From: Dyadobacter sp. 676
GTDB lineage: Bacteria; Bacteroidota; Bacteroidia; Cytophagales; Spirosomataceae
Length of the DNA stretch: 64,000 nucleotides
Reading direction: 5' to 3'
Assembly (NCBI RefSeq): GCF_040448675.1
Contig: NZ_CP159289.1
Span: 4,509,001 to 4,573,000 of the forward strand
Shown here piece by piece: positions 46,025 through 54,765 of this stretch (positions are counted from its first letter, which is position 1; each line of letters begins with the position of its first letter). The position numbers and the translations under genes were made by a program. A model generated the notes under the pieces. The model worked only from the letters and a program-made list of their open reading frames with translations. It had not been told where the DNA came from and searched no databases.

Positions 46025-46096
46025 TTATGGCTGTGTGGCGTCCACACTTCCGTGCGCCGCACACACTTTCGCGTGGACAGAACAACACAGCCATAA
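46025..46096 (-). promoter_or_regulatory. large nested hairpin in the susC leader
   Basis: A perfect 12-base inverted repeat (TTATGGCTGTGT 46025-46036 and ACACAGCCATAA 46085-46096) encloses a second one (GTCCAC 46040-46045 and GTGGAC 46073-46078) and a third (GTGCG/CGCAC near 46052-46062). It lies 56 bases upstream of the susC start, inside the predicted leader. Confidence 0.7.
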
Positions 46097-46386
46097 GCTT
46101 GCAACACTGCTTTTCCGGAAAGCAATACCCTCTTTAATCGAGGACAAACAGGTCGAAACGTTTTGGCAGGCGATGAAAAAGCCCGGCGTCGACAAGCGGT
46201 GTTTGTCCACGGTATCAAGAAACCTGTATTAAAAAAATTATATCGTATCGGAGCGTAACTTACCCGGAGCCCGTGTTTCGGTTCATCCGGCTTTCAGCAA
46301 GTTCCTCTCAACACGGTCGGATATATTCATGTGCGGCCGGAATATATCCTCGGTTTAGAAGTTCTGTCATTCGTTTAATGACTTTT

Positions 46387-46406
46387 CAAATATACTGACA
46401 ATGTCA
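46387..46406 (-). promoter_or_regulatory. candidate susC promoter box and operator
   Basis: On the minus strand this holds TATATTTG (46394-46387), a match to TAnnTTTG, next to the palindrome TGACAATGTCA (46396-46406). A leader of about 410 bases would result. Confidence 0.4.
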
Positions 46407-46684
46407 AATAATGCAAGAGATTAAATTTAAAAAATGAAGTTTTTTGCAATAAAAATTGGTCATTTAAAATGAATACAGACTATTATTGTAAAATTTTGAT
46501 AAATAGTTTTACTAAACTGATTTTCGTCGCTTTCTATTGGTTTTGTAGACTAATGCTTTGAATTTGTAGTCGTAATGGCTTAAAATATAGGTGTTTACCG
46601 AAATGCGGTTCTTGTAAAATTGGAACATGAGGTTTACCTGACTGATTTCAGCATATCCAAACATGCAAACGTGTGCAACAACAA

Positions 46685-46713
46685 AAAAAGAGCGCGCCGG
46701 TTGAAGGACGCTC
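46685..46713 (-). terminator. aguB terminator
   Basis: On the minus strand the stem AAAGAGCG/CGCTCTTT is followed by T4 or more, just after the aguB stop. Confidence 0.75.
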
Positions 46714-46746
46714 TTTGGCTTATATTGAAATAGTTATATTTCGATG

Positions 46747-47646
46747 TCAGGGCTGGTCGATAAATCGCTTTAAAATAGGATGGTAGGAATCCACGCGACG
46801 GTCGCGCAGGAATGGCCAGGTGGTGCGATAAAAATCCAGCTTGTCGAGATCCAGTTCCTCCACGTGTGTTACTTCGCCTTCGTGCGGTGCGAGGTAGAGC
46901 AGCCTTCCTTGCGGGTTGGCGATGAACGAGCCGCCCCAGAACTGCTGATCGGCTTCGCGGCCTACGCGGTTTACGGCCACCACGTACACGCCATTCGCCA
47001 CGGCATGGCCTCGCTGCACCGTTTGCCACGCGCCGTATTGCTCTTCATTGATAACGGGGTCCTTTTCGTTAACATCCCAGCCGATGGCGGTAGGATAGAA
47101 GAGGATTTCCGCGCCCATGAGGCTGGTAATGCGGGCGGCTTCGGGGTACCACTGGTCCCAGCAGATGAGCACGCCGATTTTGGCAAATTGGGTATTGAAA
47201 ATCCGGTAGCCGTCGGTATCCTGCCCGGTTACGGGAGCGTCGCCTGGCGTAAAATAGAATTTTTCGTAGTAGCCCGGATCGTCGGGAATGTGCATTTTGC
47301 GGTATTTGCCCAGGTAGGCACCGTCGGCGTCGAGCACGGCGGTGGTGTTATGGTAAAGTCCATGCGCCCGTTTCTCGAACAGCGAGGCGATGATCACCAC
47401 GCCCAATTCTTTCGCCAATGCACCCAGCGCCTCCGTCGACGGGCCGGGGATGGCTTCGGCCAGGGAAAAATTCGAGTGGTCTTCCACATCGCAGAAATAG
47501 AGCGATTTGAAGAGTTCTTGCAGACAGACGATATTCGCGCCTTTTTGCGCGGCTTCGCGGATTTTTTCGGTAGCCTTCTGAAAGTTAGCATCAACGTCCG
47601 AAGTGCAGCTCATTTGCACCAGACCAATGTTTACCTTTTTTGCCAT
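46747..47646 (-). CDS. aguB: N-carbamoylputrescine amidase
   Basis: AguB hydrolyses N-carbamoylputrescine to putrescine, carbon dioxide and ammonia. This 299-residue carbon-nitrogen hydrolase shows the Glu-Lys-Cys triad: Glu in LQELFKSLYF, Lys in YRKMHIPDDPGYYEKFYF, and Cys in GVLICWDQWYPEAAR. The PGYYEKFYFTPGD segment is typical of plant and bacterial AguB. With aguA at 36273 it completes arginine-derived putrescine synthesis without urea. It ends with its own terminator. Confidence 0.93.
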   Translation of the reverse strand: MAKKVNIGLVQMSCTSDVDANFQKATEKIREAAQKGANIVCLQELFKSLYFCDVEDHSNFSLAEAIPGPSTEALGALAKELGVVIIASLFEKRAHGLYHNTTAVLDADGAYLGKYRKMHIPDDPGYYEKFYFTPGDAPVTGQDTDGYRIFNTQFAKIGVLICWDQWYPEAARITSLMGAEILFYPTAIGWDVNEKDPVINEEQYGAWQTVQRGHAVANGVYVVAVNRVGREADQQFWGGSFIANPQGRLLYLAPHEGEVTHVEELDLDKLDFYRTTWPFLRDRRVDSYHPILKRFIDQP

Positions 47647-47695
47647 TTTGGGTGTTTGTGTGGATGAACGGTTTGTCGGGAATGCAACACCAATT

Positions 47696-48676
47696 TTACC
47701 GCGGGAGTTCTGGGCGAGGGAAATCGAACGAAATATCGTTCATGCATTTGAAATGGCCTTTCGGACATTTGCTATAACCGATCTTGGAGCATGGCCGGCA
47801 ACCGAGGCCTTTCACTTCGAGCTTTTCGAATGCGGTCCGGTAGGGGTACATGCCGAATTCAGGAATGGTATTGCCCCAGATCGAATATACTTTTTTCCGG
47901 AAGGCGGCCGCAACGTGCATTAAGCCGGTGTCGTGCGAGAAAACGATCAATGCCTTTTGAATTAATGAAGCCGATTGGTTGAAATTGTATTTACCGCAAG
48001 CATTGAAAATTTGTCGATCCCCTAATGCATTGCGGATGGCTTCGCCCGCTTCGAAATCTTCCGGTCCGCCCAGCAAAATCACCGGATGATTAATCTTCCG
48101 GCATAGTTCGATCATCCTTGGTACCGGCATTTTTTTAGTGAAATGCTGCCCGCCGATCGCGTAGGCGACGTAGCTATTCCGGTGCGTTTCGGGAAGCCAT
48201 TCCCGTTCGATCTGATCTTTATAAGGAATAAAATAGTCGAGCCCCTCGCCGTCGTTCCGGATGTTGAATGCTTTAAGGGTATCCAGGCAGCGGTCTACAA
48301 TGTGCACATTCGGCAGGTAATCGACTTTAAACCGGGTCATCAGCCACTTTTGTACATTCAGCTTCTCGAAACTGAATGCGGGCACTCCAAGCGCCCATTT
48401 AATGCGGAGGGTGCGGATATTGCGGTGCAGGTCGATGATGTAGTCGAACTTTTCCTTTTTGAGTTGCGACAAGATCTCATGGGTATTCTTGTCCAGCAGC
48501 CATATTTTATCGACGTAGGGATTGTCACGTAGCAGGAAATCGAATTTGCTTTTGGTAAAATAGTGGATTTCGGCCTCCGGCATCTGCTTTTTCAGACAGC
48601 GCACCACGGGCGTCGTGAGCACGATGTCGCCGATGGAAGAAAAACGCAGGATGAGGAATTTGACCGGTTTATTCAC
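47696..48676 (-). CDS. glycosyltransferase family 9 protein (heptosyltransferase-like)
   Basis: A 326-residue GT9 enzyme, related to the ADP-heptose transferases of lipopolysaccharide cores. The N-terminal LILRFSSIGDIVLTTPVVRC is the usual acceptor-side motif, and the C-terminal half has VILLGGPEDFEAGEAI and the donor-binding VFSHDTGLMHVAAAF. A Cys-rich tail (GCRPCSKIGYSKCPKGHFKCM) lies at the end. Its start overlaps the lipid A acyltransferase gene by eight bases, which supports a lipopolysaccharide role. Confidence 0.9.
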   Translation of the reverse strand: MNKPVKFLILRFSSIGDIVLTTPVVRCLKKQMPEAEIHYFTKSKFDFLLRDNPYVDKIWLLDKNTHEILSQLKKEKFDYIIDLHRNIRTLRIKWALGVPAFSFEKLNVQKWLMTRFKVDYLPNVHIVDRCLDTLKAFNIRNDGEGLDYFIPYKDQIEREWLPETHRNSYVAYAIGGQHFTKKMPVPRMIELCRKINHPVILLGGPEDFEAGEAIRNALGDRQIFNACGKYNFNQSASLIQKALIVFSHDTGLMHVAAAFRKKVYSIWGNTIPEFGMYPYRTAFEKLEVKGLGCRPCSKIGYSKCPKGHFKCMNDISFDFPRPELPR

Positions 48677-49583
48677 TTGGAATCTCCTGTAATAATTGTA
48701 AAGGGTTCAAATGCGCCGGGCGCGGGTGCTTCCATCGCTTGTGCGTCCAGAGCCAGTTGTCGGGCTGGCGACGGATATCTTCTTCCAAAAAGCCGATCTG
48801 GCGTTGTAAAATGCTGTTGGTAGGCTCCTGTTTCGGTGTTTCGGTGATCAGTTTGAAGTAAGCCTTGTAAAACCCCCGGCGCAACTCGTTTTTGAGAATG
48901 CCCATATAAAGCACAGGTGCGTTCAGTCGGCGCGCGATAAGTTCGACCCCGCGGTACACGCCGGTGTCCTGGTTGAGGAATTTCGTCCAGAATGCTTTTT
49001 CGGGCACAGCCGACTGGTCGTTGATCAACACAAATAAAAACGGCCTGTCGCGCGGCTCGAATGCTTTCGAAATGGCTTCTTTCATTGTCACCATCTCGGT
49101 GCCGAAACGCGTGCGTACATTTTTGAACCAGTCTTCGAAAATATCGTTTTGCAGCTCATGGTACACGACTACGATCTGATGGGGTAATTTGGCGGAAGCG
49201 AACAGGTTGAGCATTTCCCAGTTCCCCAAATGCCCGGCTACTACCACCGCATTCTGCCTCTTTTCGAAATAATGCATCAGGATGGGCGTTTCCAGGTCGA
49301 ACCGCTGCAACAGATCGTCGCGCTGAATGGCTTTCAGTTTGATCGTTTCAAAAATAATATCGGTGAAATTGCGGTAAAATCTGGCGGCGATTTCATGGAC
49401 CCGGGCTTCGTCGAATTCCGGAAAACTGTTGCGGAGATTATCCAGCACTACCTTTTTGCGGTACTGGCCAATGTCGAAAATCAGAAAGCGTACCAGGTCA
49501 GAAAGCTTGTAGAGAGTTCCCCACGACAGCCTTGAAACCGCATCGAGCAGGATCAAAAACAAACGGGTGAAGAACGCTTTCAT
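48669..49583 (-). CDS. lipid A biosynthesis lysophospholipid acyltransferase (LpxL/HtrB-like)
   Basis: A 304-residue membrane-associated acyltransferase that adds a secondary acyl chain to lipid A. The catalytic HxxxxD/E motif is GHLGNWE at about residues 118-124. One N-terminal hydrophobic segment and the SYHE-like VVVYHELQN region are as in the family. The GT9 gene begins inside its 3' end. Confidence 0.9.
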   Translation of the reverse strand: MKAFFTRLFLILLDAVSRLSWGTLYKLSDLVRFLIFDIGQYRKKVVLDNLRNSFPEFDEARVHEIAARFYRNFTDIIFETIKLKAIQRDDLLQRFDLETPILMHYFEKRQNAVVVAGHLGNWEMLNLFASAKLPHQIVVVYHELQNDIFEDWFKNVRTRFGTEMVTMKEAISKAFEPRDRPFLFVLINDQSAVPEKAFWTKFLNQDTGVYRGVELIARRLNAPVLYMGILKNELRRGFYKAYFKLITETPKQEPTNSILQRQIGFLEEDIRRQPDNWLWTHKRWKHPRPAHLNPLQLLQEIPSE

Positions 49584-49791
49584 GTAAGGAACATCTTGTA
49601 CTAAAACGGTAATTAAGCTGCAAAGTTAACACTTTGATTGCATTTTACCTGACAGAATCGGGCAAGCGGCGATTGCCGGGTGCTTAGACGCATTGTAAAT
49701 TAGATTGTTGCAGAGAAACAAGTATTCCCGGAATCTAGGATCAGACTTTCGTTTTGCTTATATTCACTGGTTCAAACCGTGGAAATAAGCT

Positions 49792-50133
49792 ATGCTGGAA
49801 GGGTTATTTGACATTAAGAATGATCGCAGACTAAGCGTTTATCTGTATCGCGCAGGTTTTGGGATGTGGTTAATGTACCTTGTGCTGGGTGCGCCCGCGC
49901 TGCATATGTACAAGCACTACCGCCAGGATTGTGGTGTTCTCTGTTTTGCACTGATGATCTTCGGTTTCAGCGCATCCATGGTGTACGATTATTTCCACCA
50001 CCGCGACCAATATGAAGTGAAGAAGAAATGGCTGTTTATCAGCTATGTGATTCTGGCCGGACTGATTTATTTCCTGGAATTCAGAGGACACGAAAACAGC
50101 ATTAACCTCGACTGGTTGCTAAGCTTGCTTTAA
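49792..50133 (+). CDS. small membrane protein of unknown function
   Basis: A 113-residue protein with three hydrophobic segments: about residues 21-39 (AGFGMWLMYLVLGAPALHM), 47-64 and 79-96. Charged turns with HHRDQYEVKKK separate the last two. No family is recognised. It lies alone, opposite to its neighbours. Confidence 0.65.
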   Translation: MLEGLFDIKNDRRLSVYLYRAGFGMWLMYLVLGAPALHMYKHYRQDCGVLCFALMIFGFSASMVYDYFHHRDQYEVKKKWLFISYVILAGLIYFLEFRGHENSINLDWLLSLL

Positions 50134-50156
50134 TATACCGGTGCCGTACAGGCGTT

Positions 50157-50930
50157 TTAGTCGGCCAGCTTGTTTACCGACTGCGAATTTTGCATGATTT
50201 CCCGAATTTTCCCGTAAGAAAGGTCCGGTAATGCCGCCACTTTCCCGATCACGATGATCGCCGGCGAAGCCATTTCGCTGATTTGCGAGAGCGGAACGAT
50301 ATTGCTGATTTCTCCCGTAACGACCTTTTGATTTTCCAGTGTGCCGTTTTGGATGATGGAAATGGGTTCGTCGAATTTGCCCAGCTCCGAGTAAATGGCG
50401 ACAATTTCCTGCAATTTGTGAAGGCCCATTAAAATCACGACCGTGGCCGTGGATTGCGCTGCCAGTCGTACATCTTTGGAAAGTTCATGCGCCCTGGTAG
50501 TACCGGTAATGACCCAGAAACTCTCGCTCACGCCGCGGGAAGTCAGGGGAATACCCGCTAATGCCGGTGCCGCGTAGCTGCTCGAAATGCCTGGGATCAC
50601 TTCGGACTCTATGCCGTGTTCGGCCGCAAAGAGAATTTCTTCGTACCCGCGACCAAAAATGAACGAGTCGCCGCCTTTGAGCCGCACTACCTCGCCATAC
50701 TGACGCGCTTTTTCGACGATCAGGTCATTGATTTCGCCCTGGCCGCAGCTGGTTTTGCCGAAGCGTTTGCCGACAAGGATTTTGACGCAATCCGCAGGGC
50801 AGTAATCCAATAAAGAAGGATGGGCGAGGGAATCATATAAGACAACCCGTGCTTTTTGCAGGGCCTTGATTCCTTTGAGGGTGATCAGGTCGGGGTCGCC
50901 CGGGCCTGCACCGATAAGTGTCAATTTCAT
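50157..50930 (-). CDS. cobA: uroporphyrinogen-III C-methyltransferase
   Basis: SUMT methylates uroporphyrinogen III twice to give precorrin-2, the branch to siroheme and cobalamin. The family start LIGAGPGDPDLITLKGIKAL, the YDSLAHPSLL loop, RLKGGDSFIFGRG and SEVIPGISSSYAAPALAG are complete in 257 residues. It is the last gene of the sulfate assimilation cluster, where siroheme is needed for sulfite reductase. A full precorrin-2 dehydrogenase/ferrochelatase is not present in the window. Confidence 0.95.
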   Translation of the reverse strand: MKLTLIGAGPGDPDLITLKGIKALQKARVVLYDSLAHPSLLDYCPADCVKILVGKRFGKTSCGQGEINDLIVEKARQYGEVVRLKGGDSFIFGRGYEEILFAAEHGIESEVIPGISSSYAAPALAGIPLTSRGVSESFWVITGTTRAHELSKDVRLAAQSTATVVILMGLHKLQEIVAIYSELGKFDEPISIIQNGTLENQKVVTGEISNIVPLSQISEMASPAIIVIGKVAALPDLSYGKIREIMQNSQSVNKLAD

Positions 50931-50944
50931 GGTGAAGGGGACTT

Positions 50945-51030
50945 CGGCCGTCGGCTATCGGCGGTCGGCTTTTTTACCTTCTGATATTTTCAGACATTCA
51001 AAAAAGCCGATTGCCGAAAGCCGACGGCCG
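50945..51030. repeat. 31-base inverted repeat between sulfite reductase and cobA
   Basis: Arms at 50945-50975 and 51000-51030 pair over 31 bases with three mismatches; the unit core is GGCTATCGGCGGTCGGC. Both arms end in six T/A, and the loop contains CTGATATTTTCAG. Confidence 0.9.
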
Positions 51031-51038
51031 ACAGCCAT

Positions 51039-53267
51039 TTAACTATCTTTTCCGAAAGAAAGCTCCTGCAATGCGGGCTCTCCGGTTTCGAGCAATTGGG
51101 CCTCGCGGGTTTCGCGGACGAAATTCAGGAAACTTTCGGCGGTATTGATAAAATAGCGGGCAAATGCTTCGCTCGGTTCGAATTTGTTAATGCTGAATAC
51201 CAGCGCTTTGAACGGCGTCTCGACTTGATTTTCGACTGCGAATTCCGCCGGGACGTCATATTTGAATTCCTGTCCGAAATGCGTGTCAAAGTCGTTGATA
51301 ATGCCGTACTGTGTATTGGTCGTCACGTCTTTCGACATCAGCAATCCTTTCGCGCCCGTTACGAACACGTTGTACGCGTGATAAATCGCGTCAGCCCAAA
51401 TTCCGCTGTCGAATGTTTCCTTAGCCAGGGCCAGTTTTTCCTGGCCTTCTATAATGGTCGTCGCAACCAGGTCGACCAGCACCGAAGCACATTCGCCGAT
51501 CCCGATTTCCGTTTTGAACAATTCGTCATGATCCCAGTCGCGGTAGTCGTCGTCTTGCAGGGTGGTAAGGTCTGCGAGCGGTTTCAGCAGCTGGAAGAAG
51601 TAATTCTTCGTCTGGCGCAGGTAATACTGGTTGAAATACTCTCCTTCGAACGCATTGGTTTCGTAGTCGTTGAGCAGGAGGCGCAGCGCTTCCGGTCCGC
51701 GCTTGGTAGGGACCTTGATCACCTTGTCGCCGATCAAACCGATGCCGTCGCCGGAAAAACCACCACCGAGGAGCACCTGCAATGCGGGCAATACCAGCTT
51801 GCCGTTCTTGATCGAGCTGCCGTGGAAGCCGATGTTCGCAGCATTGTGCTGGCCGCAACCGTTCATACAGCCGCTGATCTTGATTTTAATATCCTGATTA
51901 TAAATCATTTCCGGATATTCTTCACGCATAACATCTTCGAGCACGCGGGTGATACCGTAGCTGCTGGAAATCGCCAGGTTACAGGTGTCGGTTCCGGGGC
52001 AGGTTGTGATGTCCATGGTGCTGTCGAAGCCCGGCGCGGCCAATCCGAGTTTGGCGAGTTCGTGGTAGATCGCCACGAGGTCTTCACCCTTCACGAAACG
52101 CAGGATGTAACCCTGGTTAATGGTCACGCGGATGTCGTCCGCGGCGTATTTGCGCACCACGTCGGCGAGGCTGCGGGCGGTAGCGGAGTTCATATCCCCC
52201 AGCAATACGCGCAGCTGCACGGCATACCAGCCTTTTTGTTTTTGCTCAAATGTATTGGTACGCAGCCATTGGGTGAAAATACCGAGCTTGTCGGCGGGAA
52301 TGCTTTCGGCTGCTATTTTCAGGATTTCAGCTTCCGATAATGACGGACGTGGCGCATGGTTGATCGCCTCGTATTCGTTGGTGCCGAACAGGTCTTCCGG
52401 AATCCGGAATATCTTATGCTTGACCGCCTTGCGTTCTTCCTCCACTTTCGCCATCATGCCTTCGAGGCCGAGGTCGTTGAGCAGGAACTTCATACGCGCC
52501 TTGTGCCGGCGTACGCGCTCGCCGTAGCGGTCGAACACGCGAAGCATAGCCTCGATGAATGGAATTACCTTTTCTTCTTCGAGGAACTCAAATGCGGTCT
52601 GTGCCGAGAACGGCTGGGCGCCAAGGCCACCGCCGATCAGCACTTTAAAACCGCGAACGGTTTCACCGGCTTCGTTCTGACCCATTTTCGCGATGAGCCC
52701 CACGTCGTGGATAAATGCCATCGCGCTGTCTTTTTCGGAAGAAGAAACCGCGATTTTGAATTTCCGGCCCATATCCTGGTTGATCGGGTTACGGAGGAAA
52801 TAGGAGAAGATCGAATGGGTGATCGGCGTCACGTCGAACGGCTCATCCGGGTCGATACCCGCGATAGACGACGCCGTAACGTTACGGATGGTGTTACCGC
52901 AAGCTTCTTTGAGCGTAATACCCGCATCTTCCAGGTCGGCCCACAATTGCGGCGAATCCGAAAGCTTCACAAAGTGCAGCTGGATATCCTGGCGCGTCGT
53001 CGCGTGCAGGTTACCGGTTGCATATTTGTCGGAAGTATCTGCGATACGGACAAGCTGGTCGGCTGTAATGCGGCCGTAAGGCAATTTGATACGAATCATC
53101 TGCACGCCGGGCTGACGCTGACCATACACACCGCGTGTCAGACGGAATTTACGGAATGCCTCTTCCGGCGTTTCACCGGAGTTGAAAGCACCGATTTTTT
53201 GTTGCAGGTCAATGATATCGCGCTTCGCAACGGCGGATACTCTGTCAGAAATGATTAATTCGCTCAT
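51039..53267 (-). CDS. siroheme sulfite reductase with C-terminal HEPN domain
   Basis: A 742-residue ferredoxin-type nitrite/sulfite reductase. It reduces sulfite to sulfide, and the cluster context favours sulfite over nitrite. The two ferredoxin-like and siroheme domains are in order, with the Fe4S4-siroheme ligands in TTCPGTDTCNLA and SGCMNGCGQH. Beyond the normal end, residues about 565-720 form a helical HEPN-like domain (LALAKETFDSGIWADAIYHAYNVF). HEPN domains are best known in toxin RNases, but in this fusion they are found across Bacteroidota and the purpose is unknown. A repeat lies on each side of the gene. Confidence 0.93.
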   Translation of the reverse strand: MSELIISDRVSAVAKRDIIDLQQKIGAFNSGETPEEAFRKFRLTRGVYGQRQPGVQMIRIKLPYGRITADQLVRIADTSDKYATGNLHATTRQDIQLHFVKLSDSPQLWADLEDAGITLKEACGNTIRNVTASSIAGIDPDEPFDVTPITHSIFSYFLRNPINQDMGRKFKIAVSSSEKDSAMAFIHDVGLIAKMGQNEAGETVRGFKVLIGGGLGAQPFSAQTAFEFLEEEKVIPFIEAMLRVFDRYGERVRRHKARMKFLLNDLGLEGMMAKVEEERKAVKHKIFRIPEDLFGTNEYEAINHAPRPSLSEAEILKIAAESIPADKLGIFTQWLRTNTFEQKQKGWYAVQLRVLLGDMNSATARSLADVVRKYAADDIRVTINQGYILRFVKGEDLVAIYHELAKLGLAAPGFDSTMDITTCPGTDTCNLAISSSYGITRVLEDVMREEYPEMIYNQDIKIKISGCMNGCGQHNAANIGFHGSSIKNGKLVLPALQVLLGGGFSGDGIGLIGDKVIKVPTKRGPEALRLLLNDYETNAFEGEYFNQYYLRQTKNYFFQLLKPLADLTTLQDDDYRDWDHDELFKTEIGIGECASVLVDLVATTIIEGQEKLALAKETFDSGIWADAIYHAYNVFVTGAKGLLMSKDVTTNTQYGIINDFDTHFGQEFKYDVPAEFAVENQVETPFKALVFSINKFEPSEAFARYFINTAESFLNFVRETREAQLLETGEPALQELSFGKDS

Positions 53268-53338
53268 GATGATATTCTAATCGTCTATCGGGATAGTATA
53301 TTTTTATTCAATAGTGCGGTGACGTTGGCGCAAAAATC

Positions 53339-53391
53339 CTTCGACTCCGCTCAGGATGACAGTCGTCATGTCAGGCTGAGTGCGGTCGAAG
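53339..53391. repeat. inverted CTTCGACTCCGCTCAG repeat between cysN and sulfite reductase
   Basis: The arm CTTCGACTCCGCTCAG faces CTGAGTGCGGTCGAAG, and an inner ATGAC/GTCAT stem fills the centre. The unit is a repeat that I associate with many Bacteroidota genomes. Confidence 0.85.
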
Positions 53392-53405
53392 CCCATGCCC
53401 CAACA

Positions 53406-54650
53406 TTACTCGATCATACAAGCCCCCACCGTCACATTGGACGTTTCGTCGATCAGGATCGCTGCGCCGTTTGCGCGGTTTTTCTGATAGGGATCGTATG
53501 CGATGGGCTGGGCTGTCCTGAGGACGATTCTTGCGACGTCGTTCAGTTTCAGGGCCTCTACCTCATCCAGTTTTTCGTAAGAGTTGATGTCTATCTGATA
53601 TTCAATGCCACGGATCGAGCAGCGCGAACGTGCGGTACCGTGCTGTAAAATATATTTGTTACCTGGTTTCAACGTCTTCTTGTCATCCATCCAGCAAATC
53701 AGCGCTTCGATATCCTGGCTTACGATCGGCGAATTGTCGACAGAAACAATCGTATCGCCGCGGCTGATATCGATATCGTCTTCGAGCAATATCGTTACAG
53801 ATTCAAGAACAGAGGCTTGCGGTATTTCGTTTCCGCCGAACTCGATTTTAGCGATTCTGGACTCTCTTTCGGAAGGCAAAACCTTGATCGCGTCGCCCTT
53901 TTTGAATGTCCCGCTTTGCACACGACCTGCGTAGCCACGGTAATCGTGCAATTCTTCTGTTTGAGGGCGGATCACATATTGTACCGCGAAACGGCCGTCT
54001 TCCAGGTTCTGGTCTTTCAGCACATTCACATTTTCGAGCACCGAAAGCAGGGTTTCGCCGGTATACCAGGGCATGTTTTCCGACCGATCCACGATGTTGT
54101 CACCATTCAATGCGCTTACCGGAATGATGGTCAGGTCCTTAATAGAGAGTTTCTCCGCCAGTTCCTTGTAAGTTTTCGCGATTTCCAGGAACGCATCTTC
54201 CGAGTTTCCGACCAGGTCCATTTTGTTCACCGCCACGATCACGTGCGGAATACCCAGCATGGAGGCGATCAGCGAATGGCGGCGGGTTTGTTCCACTACG
54301 CCATGGCGTGCATCCACCAGAATGATCGCCAGGTCCGCATTGGAAGCACCGGTAACCATGTTGCGGGTATACTGAATGTGCCCAGGCGCATCGATGCTGA
54401 TGAATTTGCGTTTCGGCGTCTGGAAATATTTGTAGGCAACGTCGATGGTAATACCCTGTTCGCGTTCCGAACGAAGGCCGTCCGTCAGCAATGCAAGGTC
54501 GATCTCGCCCGCGTTACGTGTCTTGCTGGCCCGCTCGATGGCTTCCATCTGATCGGCCAGGATGTTTTTGGTATCGTAAAGCAGCCGCCCGATCAATGTG
54601 CTCTTGCCGTCATCGACGGAGCCGGCCGTGATAAATCTTAGTAAGTCCAC
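53406..54650 (-). CDS. cysN: sulfate adenylyltransferase GTPase subunit
   Basis: CysN couples GTP hydrolysis to adenosine 5'-phosphosulfate formation by CysD. This 414-residue EF-Tu-like GTPase has the P loop GSVDDGKSTLIGRLL, the switch II IDAPGH and the NKMD specificity motif, followed by two beta-barrel domains. There is no fused CysC kinase, which matches an APS-type pathway. CysD lies upstream with a 115-base repeat-rich gap between. Confidence 0.97.
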   Translation of the reverse strand: MDLLRFITAGSVDDGKSTLIGRLLYDTKNILADQMEAIERASKTRNAGEIDLALLTDGLRSEREQGITIDVAYKYFQTPKRKFISIDAPGHIQYTRNMVTGASNADLAIILVDARHGVVEQTRRHSLIASMLGIPHVIVAVNKMDLVGNSEDAFLEIAKTYKELAEKLSIKDLTIIPVSALNGDNIVDRSENMPWYTGETLLSVLENVNVLKDQNLEDGRFAVQYVIRPQTEELHDYRGYAGRVQSGTFKKGDAIKVLPSERESRIAKIEFGGNEIPQASVLESVTILLEDDIDISRGDTIVSVDNSPIVSQDIEALICWMDDKKTLKPGNKYILQHGTARSRCSIRGIEYQIDINSYEKLDEVEALKLNDVARIVLRTAQPIAYDPYQKNRANGAAILIDETSNVTVGACMIE

Positions 54651-54658
54651 TTTTTTAA

Positions 54659-54765
54659 TTTTGAATGACTGAATGATTGAATGATCGAATTTTGAATGAG
54701 TGAATGGGTGAATGAGTGAATGTTTCCCCTTCCTCCCTTTTACTCCATTCTCCTTTCTCCCATTC
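54659..54765. repeat. tandem GAATGA-type units and pyrimidine run
   Basis: About ten units with core TGAATGA or TGAATGG are spaced at seven to nine bases from 54670 to 54720, then a pyrimidine stretch (CCTTCCTCCCTTTTACTCC) follows. The pyrimidine stretch resembles one arm of the leuS insert. Confidence 0.75.

Larger units (their letters stand above)
45970..46746. other. long regulatory gap upstream of susC
   Basis: No credible gene is present. The gap holds a nested palindrome (46025-46096), an 11-base TGACAATGTCA palindrome overlapping a -7 box (46387-46406), an AT-rich segment, and the terminator of aguB (46685-46713). Confidence 0.6.

Noticed and set aside
45982..46218. Small open frames in the susC leader
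   Set aside because: They lie across the large palindrome, differ in all frames, lack a ribosome-binding site and resemble no family.
51096..52340. A long plus-strand open frame across the sulfite reductase gene
   Set aside because: It lies entirely inside a well-supported minus-strand gene and has no resemblance to a family. It is a by-product of codon bias.
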